64,000 nucleotides of DNA, taken from positions 372,001 to 436,000 of the forward strand of contig NZ_FXAY01000003.1 in assembly GCF_900177685.1 (NCBI RefSeq). The letters are read 5' to 3'. Both the position numbers and the translations under genes were made by a program. Under the pieces are notes generated by a model that saw nothing but the letters and a program-made list of their open reading frames with translations, was not told the origin of the DNA and made no database searches. The stretch is from Agreia pratensis (GTDB lineage: Bacteria > Actinomycetota > Actinomycetes > Actinomycetales > Microbacteriaceae). Below, in pieces: positions 37,151 through 46,357 of this stretch (position 1 is the stretch's first letter; each line of letters opens with the position of its first letter).

Positions 37151-38328
37151 TCTCAACAGAACCCGCCGTGCTCGTACTCGAAGACGGCAAACGCTACGCA
37201 GGTCGCGCCTACGGCGCCCGCGGACGCACCCTGGGAGAGGCGGTCTTCGCCACCGGCATGACCGGATACCAGGAGACGCTCAGCGACCCCTCCTACGCCG
37301 GCCAGATCGTTCTGCAGACCGCACCCCACATCGGCAACACAGGCACGAATGACGAGGACCTCGAGTCGGCGAAGATCTGGGTGGCGGGATACGTTGTTCG
37401 CGATCCCTCTCGCATGGTCTCGAACTTCCGTGCGACCCGGAGCCTCGACGACGACCTCGTCTCCGGCGGCATCGTCGGCATCTCCGGCGTCGACACCCGT
37501 GCGATCACCAGACACCTCCGCTCCCTCGGCGCGATGCGCGCCGGAATCTTCTCGGGAGACGACTTCTCGCTGAGCGACTCGGAGCAGCTCGCCATCGTGC
37601 GCGACGCAGAAGACATGGCCGGTCGCAATCTCTCGAAAGAGGTCTCGACCCCGGAGCGGTACACGATCGACGCGGTCGGAGAGCGCATCGGAAGCGTCGC
37701 CGTACTCGACCTCGGTGTGAAGACCTCGACGCTCCGCTATCTCGCTCAGCGCGGCTTCGATGTCATCGTCCTGCCCGAATCGGTGACGACAGAGGAGGTG
37801 GTGGCCCTCGCACCGAGCGCCCTCTTCTACTCGAACGGCCCGGGCGACCCGGAGGCATCCGAACGCCATGTGCAACTGCTTCGCGACGTGCTCTCCGAGA
37901 AGATCCCGTACTTCGGCATCTGCTTCGGCAACCAACTCCTCGGTCGCGCCCTCGGTTTCGGCACCTACAAGCTTCCCTTCGGCCACCGCGGCATCAATCA
38001 GCCCGTGCTCGACAAGACCACAGGGCGGGTCGAGATCACCAGCCAAAACCATGGCTTCGCCGTGGATGCGCCGCGCGAGGGCGTCGTCGACAGCCCGGCG
38101 GGCTTCGGCCGCGTCGAGGTCAGTCACCTCAGCCTGAACGACAACGTGGTGGAGGGCATCCGCTGCCTCGACATCGACGCGTTCAGCGTGCAGTACCACC
38201 CGGAGGCCGCGGCAGGACCGCACGACTCCATGTACCTGTTCGATCGCTTCAGAGACATGGTGCTCGCGATCGACAAGGGCGAGCCGCAGACAGACATCCA
38301 CTCCATCATCGACGGAAAGAACCAGTAA
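37147..38328 (+). CDS. carA: Carbamoyl phosphate synthase small (glutaminase) chain
   Basis: The protein is 393 residues. The N-terminal CarA domain ([28 protein letters not shown]) is followed by a class I amidotransferase. The nucleophile elbow reads [11 protein letters not shown] rather than the commoner GICLGHQ, and the His/Glu pair lies in [11 protein letters not shown]. It releases ammonia for CarB. GTG 37147 overlaps the preceding stop, and its TAA shares one base with the carB ATG. Confidence 0.96.
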   Translation: MISTEPAVLVLEDGKRYAGRAYGARGRTLGEAVFATGMTGYQETLSDPSYAGQIVLQTAPHIGNTGTNDEDLESAKIWVAGYVVRDPSRMVSNFRATRSLDDDLVSGGIVGISGVDTRAITRHLRSLGAMRAGIFSGDDFSLSDSEQLAIVRDAEDMAGRNLSKEVSTPERYTIDAVGERIGSVAVLDLGVKTSTLRYLAQRGFDVIVLPESVTTEEVVALAPSALFYSNGPGDPEASERHVQLLRDVLSEKIPYFGICFGNQLLGRALGFGTYKLPFGHRGINQPVLDKTTGRVEITSQNHGFAVDAPREGVVDSPAGFGRVEVSHLSLNDNVVEGIRCLDIDAFSVQYHPEAAAGPHDSMYLFDRFRDMVLAIDKGEPQTDIHSIIDGKNQ

Positions 38329-41300
38329 TGCCTCGCAGGGAAGACATCAAGAGTGTCCTGGTCATCGGCTCCGGTCCGATCGTCATCGGCCAGGCGTGCG
38401 AATTCGACTACTCCGGAACCCAGGCGTGCCGCGTTCTGCGTGAGGAGGGCGTGCGCGTCATCCTCGTGAACTCGAATCCGGCAACGATCATGACCGACCC
38501 GGACTTCGCCGACGCGACCTATATCGAGCCCATCACCTGGCAGGTCATCGAGACCATCATCGCGAAAGAGAAGCCCGACGCGATTCTGCCGACTTTGGGT
38601 GGCCAGACCGCATTGAACGCGGCCATCGATCTGCACAAGCACGGCATTCTCGAGAAGTACGACGTCGAGCTCATCGGCGCCTCGTTCGAGGCGATCAACA
38701 AGGGCGAGGATCGCCAGATCTTCAAGCAGCTCGTTCTGGATGCCGGTGCCGACGTCGCCCGCTCCCACATCGCACACACGGTAGAGGAGGCCGTGGAATT
38801 CGCACTCGACCTCGGCTACCCATTGGTCGTGCGCCCCTCGTTCACCATGGGTGGACTGGGTTCCGGATTCGCCTACACCGAAGCAGAGCTTCGCCGCATC
38901 GTCGGCGATGGCCTGCACCAGAGCCCGACCACGGAGGTGCTGCTCGAGGAGTCGATCCTCGGGTGGAAGGAGTACGAGCTCGAACTCATGCGCGATACGG
39001 CCGACAACACGGTCGTCGTGTGCTCGATCGAGAACGTCGACCCGGTCGGTGTTCACACCGGCGACTCGATCACGGTTGCTCCTGCACTCACGCTGACCGA
39101 CCGTGAGTACCAGAACATGCGCAATATCGGCATCGACATCATCCGGGCCGTCGGCGTCGACACGGGTGGCTGCAATATCCAGTTCGCCATCGACCCCGCG
39201 AACGGTCGGGTCATCGTCATCGAGATGAATCCCCGCGTCTCGCGCTCGAGTGCGCTCGCATCGAAGGCCACCGGATTCCCGATCGCCAAGATCGCCGCGA
39301 AACTGGCGATCGGCTATCACCTCGACGAGATCCCGAACGACATCACCAAGGTGACGCCCGCATCGTTCGAGCCGACGCTCGACTACGTGGTCGTCAAGGT
39401 TCCCCGGTTCGCATTCGAGAAGTTCCCCGCGGCAGACACCACGCTGACCACGACCATGAAGTCGGTCGGCGAGGCCATGGCCATCGGCCGCAATTACACT
39501 CAGGCGCTGCAGAAGGCTCTGCGGTCGCTGGAGAAGCGCGGCTCGTCGTTCCATTGGGAGCCGCTCGACGCATCCAAAGACGAACTGCTGGCCCTGGCCA
39601 GCGTGCCGACCGACGGCCGCATCGTGACCGTGCAGCAGGCGCTCCGTGCCGGCGCGACGGCCGAGGAGGCCTTCGAAGCCACGAAGATCGACCCCTGGTT
39701 CATCGACCAGATCGTGCTCATCAACGAGGTAGCCGAGGCCATCGCGTCGAGCGAGAACGCCGACACGAACATGTTCCTCCTGGCGAAAGAGCACGGATTC
39801 TCCGACGCCCAGATCGCCGCCCTCCGCGGCTTCGGCGAGAAAGAGGTGCGCGAGGTCCGCCACATCCTCGGCGTGCGTCCCGTATTCAAGACGGTCGACA
39901 CATGCGCGGGGGAGTTCCCGGCGCTCACGCCGTATCACTACTCGAGCTACGACTTAGAGACGGAGGTCGAGCCGTCCGATCGCCGCAAGGTCGTCATCCT
40001 GGGTTCCGGCCCGAATCGTATCGGGCAGGGAGTCGAGTTCGACTACTCGTGCGTGCACGCCTCGTTCGCCCTGAGCGACGCGGGCTTCGAGACGATCATG
40101 ATCAACTGCAACCCCGAGACAGTGTCGACCGACTACGACACCAGCGACCGGCTGTACTTCGAACCGCTCACGCTCGAGGATGTGCTCGAGGTCATTCACG
40201 CCGAGAGCCAGTCCGGCGAACTCGTCGGTGTCGTCGTGCAGCTCGGTGGCCAGACCGCCCTCGGGCTCGCCAAGGGCCTGAAGGCGGCGGGTATCCCGAT
40301 CCTCGGCACCACGCCCGAGGCCATCGACCTCGCCGAAGAGCGCGGGCTCTTCTCGAAGATCCTCGACGATGCGAATCTCCTCGCACCGAAGAACGGAACG
40401 GCGAGCGACTTCGCCGGTGCCGTCACGATCGCAGAGGACATCGGATACCCGGTTCTCGTGCGCCCCTCGTACGTGCTGGGTGGCCGCGGCATGGAGATCG
40501 TCTACGACTCGCCCTCGCTCGAGGACTACTTCTCGCGCATGGCAGGTCAGGGCATCATCGATCCGGCACACCCGCTGCTCGTCGACCGCTTCCTCGACGA
40601 CGCGATCGAGATCGACGTCGACGCTCTCTACGACGGACACGAGCTCTACATCGGCGGCATCATGGAGCACATCGAGGAGGCGGGAATCCACTCCGGCGAC
40701 TCGAGCTGCACGCTTCCTCCGGTCACGCTCGGCCGCGAGGTCATCGACCGCGTGCGCATCGCGACGCTCGCCATCGCCGAGGGCATCGGCGTGCGGGGCC
40801 TGCTCAACGTGCAGTTCGCAATCGGTCAGGGCATCCTCTATGTTCTCGAGGCCAATCCGCGCGCCTCGCGCACCGTGCCGTTCGTGGCGAAGGCCCTGGG
40901 CATCCCGCTCGCCAAGGCCGCGTCGCGCATCATGGTGGGCTCCACGATCGCCGAGCTGAAAGCCGAGGGCCTGCTGCCCGTCGTCGACGGTTCGATCGTG
41001 CCGATGGACTCGCCGATCGCCGTCAAGGAGGCCGTGCTGCCGTTCAAGCGGTTCCGCACCAAGGACGGGCTGATCGTCGACTCACTGCTCGGCCCGGAGA
41101 TGCGCTCGACAGGCGAGGTCATGGGAATCGACCGCGACTTCCCCCGCGCATTCGCCAAGAGCCAGGAGGCCGCGTATGGCGGTCTTCCGACCTCCGGCAC
41201 GGTCTTCGTCTCCGTCTCCGATCGAGACAAGCGCGCCATCGTGCTTCCCGTCCTCCGTCTGCTCGAGTTGGGGTTCGACATCCTCGCGACGGCCGGAACC

Positions 41301-41621
41301 GCCGAAGTCCTGAACCGTAACGGCATCACCGCCCGCATCGTACGCAAGTTCAGTGACAGCGCCTCTACCGGCGGCGATGAGCCGACCGTCGTCGATCTCA
41401 TCAACCGCAACGAGGTCGACATCGTCGTGAACACCCCCAGCGGGTCGAGCGCACGAGCAGACGGATACGAGATCCGGGCTGCGGCCGTGGCTGCCGACAA
41501 GCCGCTGTTCACGACCATCGCTCAGCTGGGCGCGGCGGTCGCCTCGTTCGAGGCGACCCGAGAGGGCTTCGACGTGTCGAGCCTGCAGGAGTACGCGATC
41601 GCCAGGGCAGAGCGCCTGTGA
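38328..41621 (+). CDS. carB: Carbamoyl phosphate synthase large chain
   Basis: This 1,097-residue protein has the duplicated ATP-grasp halves. The first begins [30 protein letters not shown] and the second near [21 protein letters not shown]. The metal/ATP residues lie in [20 protein letters not shown] and its second-half counterpart [22 protein letters not shown]-terminal MGS-like allosteric domain covers the last ~150 residues. It makes carbamoyl phosphate for both pyrimidines and arginine. Confidence 0.97.
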   Translation: MPRREDIKSVLVIGSGPIVIGQACEFDYSGTQACRVLREEGVRVILVNSNPATIMTDPDFADATYIEPITWQVIETIIAKEKPDAILPTLGGQTALNAAIDLHKHGILEKYDVELIGASFEAINKGEDRQIFKQLVLDAGADVARSHIAHTVEEAVEFALDLGYPLVVRPSFTMGGLGSGFAYTEAELRRIVGDGLHQSPTTEVLLEESILGWKEYELELMRDTADNTVVVCSIENVDPVGVHTGDSITVAPALTLTDREYQNMRNIGIDIIRAVGVDTGGCNIQFAIDPANGRVIVIEMNPRVSRSSALASKATGFPIAKIAAKLAIGYHLDEIPNDITKVTPASFEPTLDYVVVKVPRFAFEKFPAADTTLTTTMKSVGEAMAIGRNYTQALQKALRSLEKRGSSFHWEPLDASKDELLALASVPTDGRIVTVQQALRAGATAEEAFEATKIDPWFIDQIVLINEVAEAIASSENADTNMFLLAKEHGFSDAQIAALRGFGEKEVREVRHILGVRPVFKTVDTCAGEFPALTPYHYSSYDLETEVEPSDRRKVVILGSGPNRIGQGVEFDYSCVHASFALSDAGFETIMINCNPETVSTDYDTSDRLYFEPLTLEDVLEVIHAESQSGELVGVVVQLGGQTALGLAKGLKAAGIPILGTTPEAIDLAEERGLFSKILDDANLLAPKNGTASDFAGAVTIAEDIGYPVLVRPSYVLGGRGMEIVYDSPSLEDYFSRMAGQGIIDPAHPLLVDRFLDDAIEIDVDALYDGHELYIGGIMEHIEEAGIHSGDSSCTLPPVTLGREVIDRVRIATLAIAEGIGVRGLLNVQFAIGQGILYVLEANPRASRTVPFVAKALGIPLAKAASRIMVGSTIAELKAEGLLPVVDGSIVPMDSPIAVKEAVLPFKRFRTKDGLIVDSLLGPEMRSTGEVMGIDRDFPRAFAKSQEAAYGGLPTSGTVFVSVSDRDKRAIVLPVLRLLELGFDILATAGTAEVLNRNGITARIVRKFSDSASTGGDEPTVVDLINRNEVDIVVNTPSGSSARADGYEIRAAAVAADKPLFTTIAQLGAAVASFEATREGFDVSSLQEYAIARAERL

Positions 41622-42502
41622 CGCGCACGTTCGGGCAGCGCCTGCACGCCGGCATCGAACAGTACGGCCCGTTGTGCGTCGGCATCGATCCCCACGGCTT
41701 CCTTTTGGATGCCTGGGGCCTGCCCCGCACGCCGGCCGGGCTGCGCGAGTTCGGGCTGAGGGTGGTCGATGCCGCGAGCGGCACGATCGGCATCGTCAAG
41801 CCGCAGATCGCTTTCTTCGAGGTGTTCGGAGCAGCCGGCTTCTCAGCGCTCGAAGAGGTGCTCGCGGCCGCCCGCGCCGCTGGACTGATCGTGATCGCCG
41901 ATGCGAAGCGCGGCGACATCGGATCGAGCGTCGACGCGTACGGCGACGCCTGGCTGACGCCGGGCTCTCCGCTTGAAGCCGACGCCGTCACCCTGGCGGC
42001 GTATACAGGAACGGGTGCTCTCGCCGGAGTCTTCGATCTCGCGGAGCGTCACGGCAAGGGCGCATTCGTGCTCGCCGCGACGTCGAACCCAGAATCTCAG
42101 ACGCTTCAGACCGCCACGGTGCACAACGGAGATCGACTCGGGTTGACCGTCGCGGGGCTTGTCGCGACAGAGATCGACGATTGGAACCGTTCGCGCGCCG
42201 CCGCCGACCACGCACACGGCCGCGAACTCGGTAGCATCGGAGTCGTGCTCGGTGCGACGAAGAACCTTCTCGACTACGGCGTCGACGCGCGTTCGCTCGG
42301 CGAGTCCGCCCCGATGATGCCCGTGCTCGCACCGGGGTTCGGACATCAGGGTGCTCGCTTCGACGACATCCGCTCGATCTACGGGCCGCTATCGGCCGGC
42401 ATCGTCGTGAGCACATCGAGATCCGCCCTCGCTGCTGGGCCGTCCGCCCTCAGCGACACCCTCGCCGACCAGGCGGCCCAACTAGCCGGAGCCCTGTCAT
42501 GA
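41618..42502 (+). CDS. pyrF: Orotidine 5'-phosphate decarboxylase
   Basis: This 294-residue enzyme of the longer bacterial OMP decarboxylase class makes UMP. The catalytic Asp-Lys-Asp charge array is in [18 protein letters not shown] is at the N-terminus, and the phosphate-binding [15 protein letters not shown] is near the end. GTG overlaps the carB stop, and its own stop overlaps the mIHF-gmk start. pyrD and pyrE are not in this operon. Confidence 0.94.
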   Translation: MTRTFGQRLHAGIEQYGPLCVGIDPHGFLLDAWGLPRTPAGLREFGLRVVDAASGTIGIVKPQIAFFEVFGAAGFSALEEVLAAARAAGLIVIADAKRGDIGSSVDAYGDAWLTPGSPLEADAVTLAAYTGTGALAGVFDLAERHGKGAFVLAATSNPESQTLQTATVHNGDRLGLTVAGLVATEIDDWNRSRAAADHAHGRELGSIGVVLGATKNLLDYGVDARSLGESAPMMPVLAPGFGHQGARFDDIRSIYGPLSAGIVVSTSRSALAAGPSALSDTLADQAAQLAGALS

Positions 42503-43380
42503 CCGTTCCCGACGTCGATCGTGCGGCCGGATCCCGGGCGGCCATCGCCGCCCGCCGTGCCCGCGCAGCCATCAAGAAGGCGGTAACCGAGCAGCGACGC
42601 AGCGCGACCGGCGTGCTCGATCGCGCCTCGAAGCATCCAGACAGCCTCGAGGCCGGCATGCGCGTCACCGAGCTGCTTCAGGGCATCCCGGGGCTCGGTC
42701 GAGTTCGAATCGAGCGGGTCATCGAGCGCCTCTCGATCTCGCCCAGTAAGCGTCTCGGGGGATTGGGCGCGCTGCAACGGGATCGTCTGCGGGCCTACCT
42801 CGAGAAGCGCGCGCCTTTCTCGGGCGATGAGACCGCATCGCGACTCGTTGTGCTCGCGGGCCCGACGGCTGTCGGCAAAGGAACTGTATCGACCTGGATC
42901 CGCGAGAACGTGCCCGGCGTGTTGCTCTCGGTCTCAGCGACGACCAGGGCCCCGAGACCGGGGGAGATCGACGGCGTCAGCTACTACTTCGTCGACGACG
43001 CCGAATTCGACCGGATGATCGCGGCCGGCGAATTCCTCGAATGGGCCGTCGTGCACAACTCGTCGCGCTACGGCACCCCGCGCGCACCCATCGACAAAGC
43101 GCTGGCCGAGGGAAAGAGCGTGCTCCTCGAGATCGACATCCAAGGTGCGCGTCAGGTGCGCGAGGCGATGCCCGAGGCCCGACTGGTGTTCCTGCTGCCG
43201 CCGAGCTGGGCGGAACTCGTGCGCCGGCTCACGGGCCGGGGCACCGAGACGGCGGAGGAACAGGAGCGTCGACTGGCAACTGCCGAGATCGAATTGGCCG
43301 CTCAGAACGAGTTCGACTACCTCATCGTCAACAACGATGTCGAGACTGCCGCACGCGATGTCGTGGAGCTCATGAAGTGA
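42499..43380 (+). CDS. gmk: Fusion of actinobacterial integration host factor (mIHF) and guanylate kinase
   Basis: The protein is 293 residues, about 90 more than a normal guanylate kinase. Residues ~10-103 match actinobacterial mIHF ([57 protein letters not shown]), a helix-two-turn-helix nucleoid protein. Residues ~115-293 are guanylate kinase with P-loop GPTAVGKG (121-128), [24 protein letters not shown] and [17 protein letters not shown]. In mycobacteria mihF and gmk are neighbouring separate genes; here the frame is continuous with no internal stop. The ATG overlaps pyrF. Both parts keep their key residues, so both activities are plausible in one chain. Confidence 0.92.
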   Translation: MTVPDVDRAAGSRAAIAARRARAAIKKAVTEQRRSATGVLDRASKHPDSLEAGMRVTELLQGIPGLGRVRIERVIERLSISPSKRLGGLGALQRDRLRAYLEKRAPFSGDETASRLVVLAGPTAVGKGTVSTWIRENVPGVLLSVSATTRAPRPGEIDGVSYYFVDDAEFDRMIAAGEFLEWAVVHNSSRYGTPRAPIDKALAEGKSVLLEIDIQGARQVREAMPEARLVFLLPPSWAELVRRLTGRGTETAEEQERRLATAEIELAAQNEFDYLIVNNDVETAARDVVELMK

Positions 43381-43381
43381 T

Positions 43382-43413
43382 AAGCGGCCAATCCGAGAGA
43401 TTGGCGGCTTCTT
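43382..43413 (+). terminator. Hairpin terminator after gmk
   Basis: AAGC-G-GCCAATC (43382-43393) pairs with GATTGGC-G-GCTT (43399-43410), with one G-G mismatch, and is followed by CTTC. It begins two bases after the gmk stop and likely ends the pyr operon transcript; the T-run is poor. Confidence 0.55.
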
Positions 43414-43417
43414 CGAG

Positions 43418-43431
43418 GTAGACTTGTCTAC
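43418..43431. promoter_or_regulatory. Perfect palindrome in the rpoZ upstream region
   Basis: GTAGACTTGTCTAC is a six-base inverted repeat around TT, in the only intergenic gap before rpoZ. It overlaps TAGACT, a good -10-like hexamer on plus. It could be an operator or simply a symmetric promoter element; no -35 is clear. Confidence 0.35.
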
Positions 43432-43510
43432 TTGTGCACGGTGAACCCCGCACGATCACCGCACGATCTTTTCTCAATCCGGCCGGCGAGGCCAATCAAG
43501 GAGTATCACC

Positions 43511-43774
43511 ATGGTCAACAGGGCACAGGGAATCATCGATCCCCCCATCGACGAACTGCTCTCGAAGGTTGAATCCAAGTACGCGCTCGTGATCTTCGCA
43601 TCCAAGCGCGCCCGACAGATCAACGACTACTACGCCGACCTGCACGAGGGAAGCCTCTTCGACAACGTCGGACCGCTGGTCGACTCGACGATCGACGACA
43701 AGCCCCTCTCGGTCGCGATGCACGAGATCAACGAGGACAAGCTCACGGTCAAGCCGATCGCGGCCACCGAGTAG
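43511..43774 (+). CDS. rpoZ: DNA-directed RNA polymerase omega subunit
   Basis: This 87-residue omega subunit has the conserved N-terminal [28 protein letters not shown] region, which wraps the beta' C-terminus. The Gly-rich acidic middle and the [15 protein letters not shown] helix of actinobacterial homologues follow. ATG at 43511 has AAGGAG about seven bases before it. The position between gmk and coaBC is standard. Confidence 0.95.
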   Translation: MVNRAQGIIDPPIDELLSKVESKYALVIFASKRARQINDYYADLHEGSLFDNVGPLVDSTIDDKPLSVAMHEINEDKLTVKPIAATE

Positions 43775-43790
43775 CAGCAGCGAATGCAAG

Positions 43791-43841
43791 TCCGTTCCCC
43801 GGGCTGTCGTCGGGCCAGCGCCCGTGCAGCCGGGGAGCGGA
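43791..43841 (+). promoter_or_regulatory. Long bulged hairpin between rpoZ and coaBC
   Basis: The 5' arm 43791-43806 (TCCGTTCCCCGGGCTG) pairs with 43827-43841 along about 15 pairs with one bulge. The apical part re-pairs CGGGC (43811-43815) with GCCCG (43820-43824). It lies 50 bases before the coaBC GTG. A weakly T-rich stretch (TTCGTTCGTT) follows, so it may terminate rpoZ transcription in part, or be a leader structure for coaBC-metK. Confidence 0.5.
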
Positions 43842-43889
43842 TTCGTTCGTTAACGGCAGAGTTGTGCATGACGAGAGGGCAGGACTGAC

Positions 43890-45161
43890 GTGACACACCC
43901 GCAGAAGCGACTGCGCATCGTGGTGGGAATCACGGGTGGCATCGCGGCGTACAAGGCCGTGGGTGTCGTTCGTGCATTCGTACTGGCGGGCCACGACGTG
44001 CAGGTCGTCGCAACGGAGCACGCCCTACGATTCGTCGGAAAGCCGACGCTCGAGGCGATCTCCCGCAACGTCGTGCACACCGATCTCTACGAGGCGGTGG
44101 CCGAGGTTCGGCATGTGTCGATCGGCCAGTCCGCCGATCTCATCGTCATCGCCCCTGCCACGGCGAATTCGCTCGCCAAGATGGCGGCGGGTCTCGCCGA
44201 CGATCTGCTCGGCAACACCGTTCTCGCCTCGAAGGCGCCGATCGTGGTGGCGCCCGCGATGCACACCGAGATGTGGCAGAACGCGGCCACCGTGGCGAAT
44301 GCCGCCCTTCTCGCCTCTCGCGGCATCCACTTCGTCGGACCGACGAGCGGCCAGCTCACCGGCGCAGATTCCGGGGCCGGTCGGATGGCCGAGGTCGACG
44401 ACATCGTCGCCGCATCCCTGGCCGTCGCAGAGGCCGCACGCCCCGAGTCCCGCCGCGACCTCGACGGGGTGCGTCTGCTGATCACCGCCGGTGGAACCCG
44501 CGAGCCGCTCGACCCCGTGCGATTCATCGGCAACCGGTCGAGCGGTCGGCAGGGTGCGGCGCTTGCACAGGCAGCCGCCTCACGCGGCGCGCACGTGACT
44601 CTGATCGCGGCGCACGTCGAGGTGACGCTTCCCGAGGGTGTCGCGGTCGTCTCAGTCGAGACCACGGCCCAGCTGGCCGAGGCGGTCGAGCAGCACGCCC
44701 CCGAGAGTGACGCCATCATCATGGCGGCGGCTGTGGCCGACTACAGACCGGCGGCGGTCTCGAACGCCAAGATCAAGAAAGAGACGGTCGGCGACACGCT
44801 CACTCTCGAGCTCGTCAAGAACCCGGATATTCTCGCCGGCGTCGCCGCACGTGCCGCCGCCAACCAGATCGTCGTGGGCTTCGCCGCCGAAACGGCCGAG
44901 ACCGATGAGGCCCTCCTCGAACTGGGGCGAGCGAAGATCGCACGCAAGGGCTGCGACTTCCTCGTGGTCAATCGGGTCGGCTGGAACGAGGGTTTCGCCA
45001 CGCAACGAAACGCGGTGACGGTCCTCGACCGGGCCGGGTCTATAGTGATCGAGGCCCAGGGCAGCAAGCTGTCGGTGGCCGATGAGATCCTGTCTGTACT
45101 GGCCGAGCGACTGCTCGCAGACAGGCACCGCACCCCATCAGAATTCCCTGGAGCACCATGA
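43890..45161 (+). CDS. coaBC: Bifunctional phosphopantothenoylcysteine decarboxylase / phosphopantothenate-cysteine ligase
   Basis: The protein is 423 residues. The N-terminal flavoprotein CoaC half ([32 protein letters not shown]) makes 4'-phosphopantetheine. The C-terminal CoaB half ([38 protein letters not shown], the KNPDILAG motif) joins cysteine with CTP. It acts in CoA synthesis. GTG at 43890 has AGAGG upstream, and the stop overlaps the metK ATG. Confidence 0.95.
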   Translation: MTHPQKRLRIVVGITGGIAAYKAVGVVRAFVLAGHDVQVVATEHALRFVGKPTLEAISRNVVHTDLYEAVAEVRHVSIGQSADLIVIAPATANSLAKMAAGLADDLLGNTVLASKAPIVVAPAMHTEMWQNAATVANAALLASRGIHFVGPTSGQLTGADSGAGRMAEVDDIVAASLAVAEAARPESRRDLDGVRLLITAGGTREPLDPVRFIGNRSSGRQGAALAQAAASRGAHVTLIAAHVEVTLPEGVAVVSVETTAQLAEAVEQHAPESDAIIMAAAVADYRPAAVSNAKIKKETVGDTLTLELVKNPDILAGVAARAAANQIVVGFAAETAETDEALLELGRAKIARKGCDFLVVNRVGWNEGFATQRNAVTVLDRAGSIVIEAQGSKLSVADEILSVLAERLLADRHRTPSEFPGAP

Positions 45162-46354
45162 CGAGCCTTCGCCTCTTCACGTCCGAGTCCGTCACCGAAG
45201 GACACCCCGACAAGATCTGCGACCAGATCTCCGACAGCATCCTCGACGCGCTCCTCGAGGTAGACCCCGCGAGCCGCGTCGCCGTCGAGACCCTCGTGAC
45301 CACGGGCCTCGTGCACGTCGCCGGCGAGGTCACGACCTCGGGCTACGTCGACATTCCCACGATCGTGCGCGACAAGGTCTCGTCGATCGGCTACACCTCG
45401 AGCGATGTCGGATTCGACGGGGCGAGTTGTGGGGTCTCGGTCTCGATCGGTGCTCAGTCGCCCGAGATCGCTGCCGGGGTCGACAATGCGTGGGAGAACC
45501 GTCAGGGCGAGACCCGCACCGATCCGTTCGATCTGCAGGGTGCCGGCGACCAGGGCATCATGTTCGGTTTCGCCACCACCGAGACCCCCCAGCTCATGCC
45601 GCTGCCCATCTGGCTCGCACACCGTCTAGCCGAGCGTCTCGCCGAGGTCCGCAAGTCGGGCGAGCTCGGCTATCTGCGGCCCGACGGCAAGACCCAGGTC
45701 ACCATCGGCTACGACGGCATCGTGCCGAAGACCATCGAGACGGTCGTTCTCTCGACCCAGCACACAGAATCGGTGACGAACGCCGATCTCTTCCACGACA
45801 TCGAAGAACTCGTCATCAAGCCTGTGCTGGCAGACAGCGACCTCGACTCCCGCTCCGCAGATTTCCTCATCAATCCCACCGGCAGATTCGTCGTCGGCGG
45901 ACCTCAGGGCGACGCCGGCCTCACCGGCCGCAAGATCATCGTCGACACCTACGGAGGTGCCTCGCGTCACGGCGGGGGAGCGTTCAGTGGCAAAGACCCC
46001 TCCAAGGTCGACCGCTCGGCCGCCTATGCCATGCGATGGGTCGCGAAGAACGCCGTCGCCGCCGGATTCGCCGACAGACTCGAAGTGCAGGTGGCATACG
46101 CCATCGGCAAGGCGGCGCCCGTCGGCCTGTACGTCGAGACCTTCGGAACCGGAAAGCTTCCCGACGACCGCATCATCGAGGCGATCAATGCGGTCTTCGA
46201 TCTGCGCCCGGCGGCCATCATCCAGCACCTCGACCTGCTGCGCCCCATCTACGGCGCGACGGCCACGTACGGTCACTTCGGTCGTGAGCTTCCCGATTTC
46301 ACCTGGGAGAAGCTCGACCGTGTCGCAGACCTGCAGGCCGCAGCACGCATCTAG
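45158..46354 (+). CDS. metK: S-adenosylmethionine synthase
   Basis: This 398-residue enzyme makes SAM from methionine and ATP. The signatures are visible: [16 protein letters not shown] with the catalytic His, [12 protein letters not shown], and the phosphate loop [19 protein letters not shown]. It is translationally coupled to coaBC by a four-base overlap and abuts priA directly. I do not recognise a SAM riboswitch; the gene is internal to an operon. Confidence 0.97.
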   Translation: MTSLRLFTSESVTEGHPDKICDQISDSILDALLEVDPASRVAVETLVTTGLVHVAGEVTTSGYVDIPTIVRDKVSSIGYTSSDVGFDGASCGVSVSIGAQSPEIAAGVDNAWENRQGETRTDPFDLQGAGDQGIMFGFATTETPQLMPLPIWLAHRLAERLAEVRKSGELGYLRPDGKTQVTIGYDGIVPKTIETVVLSTQHTESVTNADLFHDIEELVIKPVLADSDLDSRSADFLINPTGRFVVGGPQGDAGLTGRKIIVDTYGGASRHGGGAFSGKDPSKVDRSAAYAMRWVAKNAVAAGFADRLEVQVAYAIGKAAPVGLYVETFGTGKLPDDRIIEAINAVFDLRPAAIIQHLDLLRPIYGATATYGHFGRELPDFTWEKLDRVADLQAAARI

Positions 46355-46357
46355 GTG

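Noticed and set aside
38124-39938. 604-codon minus-strand frame opposite carA/carB
   Set aside because: It is antisense to both conserved carbamoyl phosphate synthase genes, with composition typical of a shadow.
43775-43889. SAM riboswitch for metK in the coaBC leader
   Set aside because: The hairpin lacks the multi-helix junction and conserved cores of SAM riboswitches I know, and metK is the second gene of the unit.
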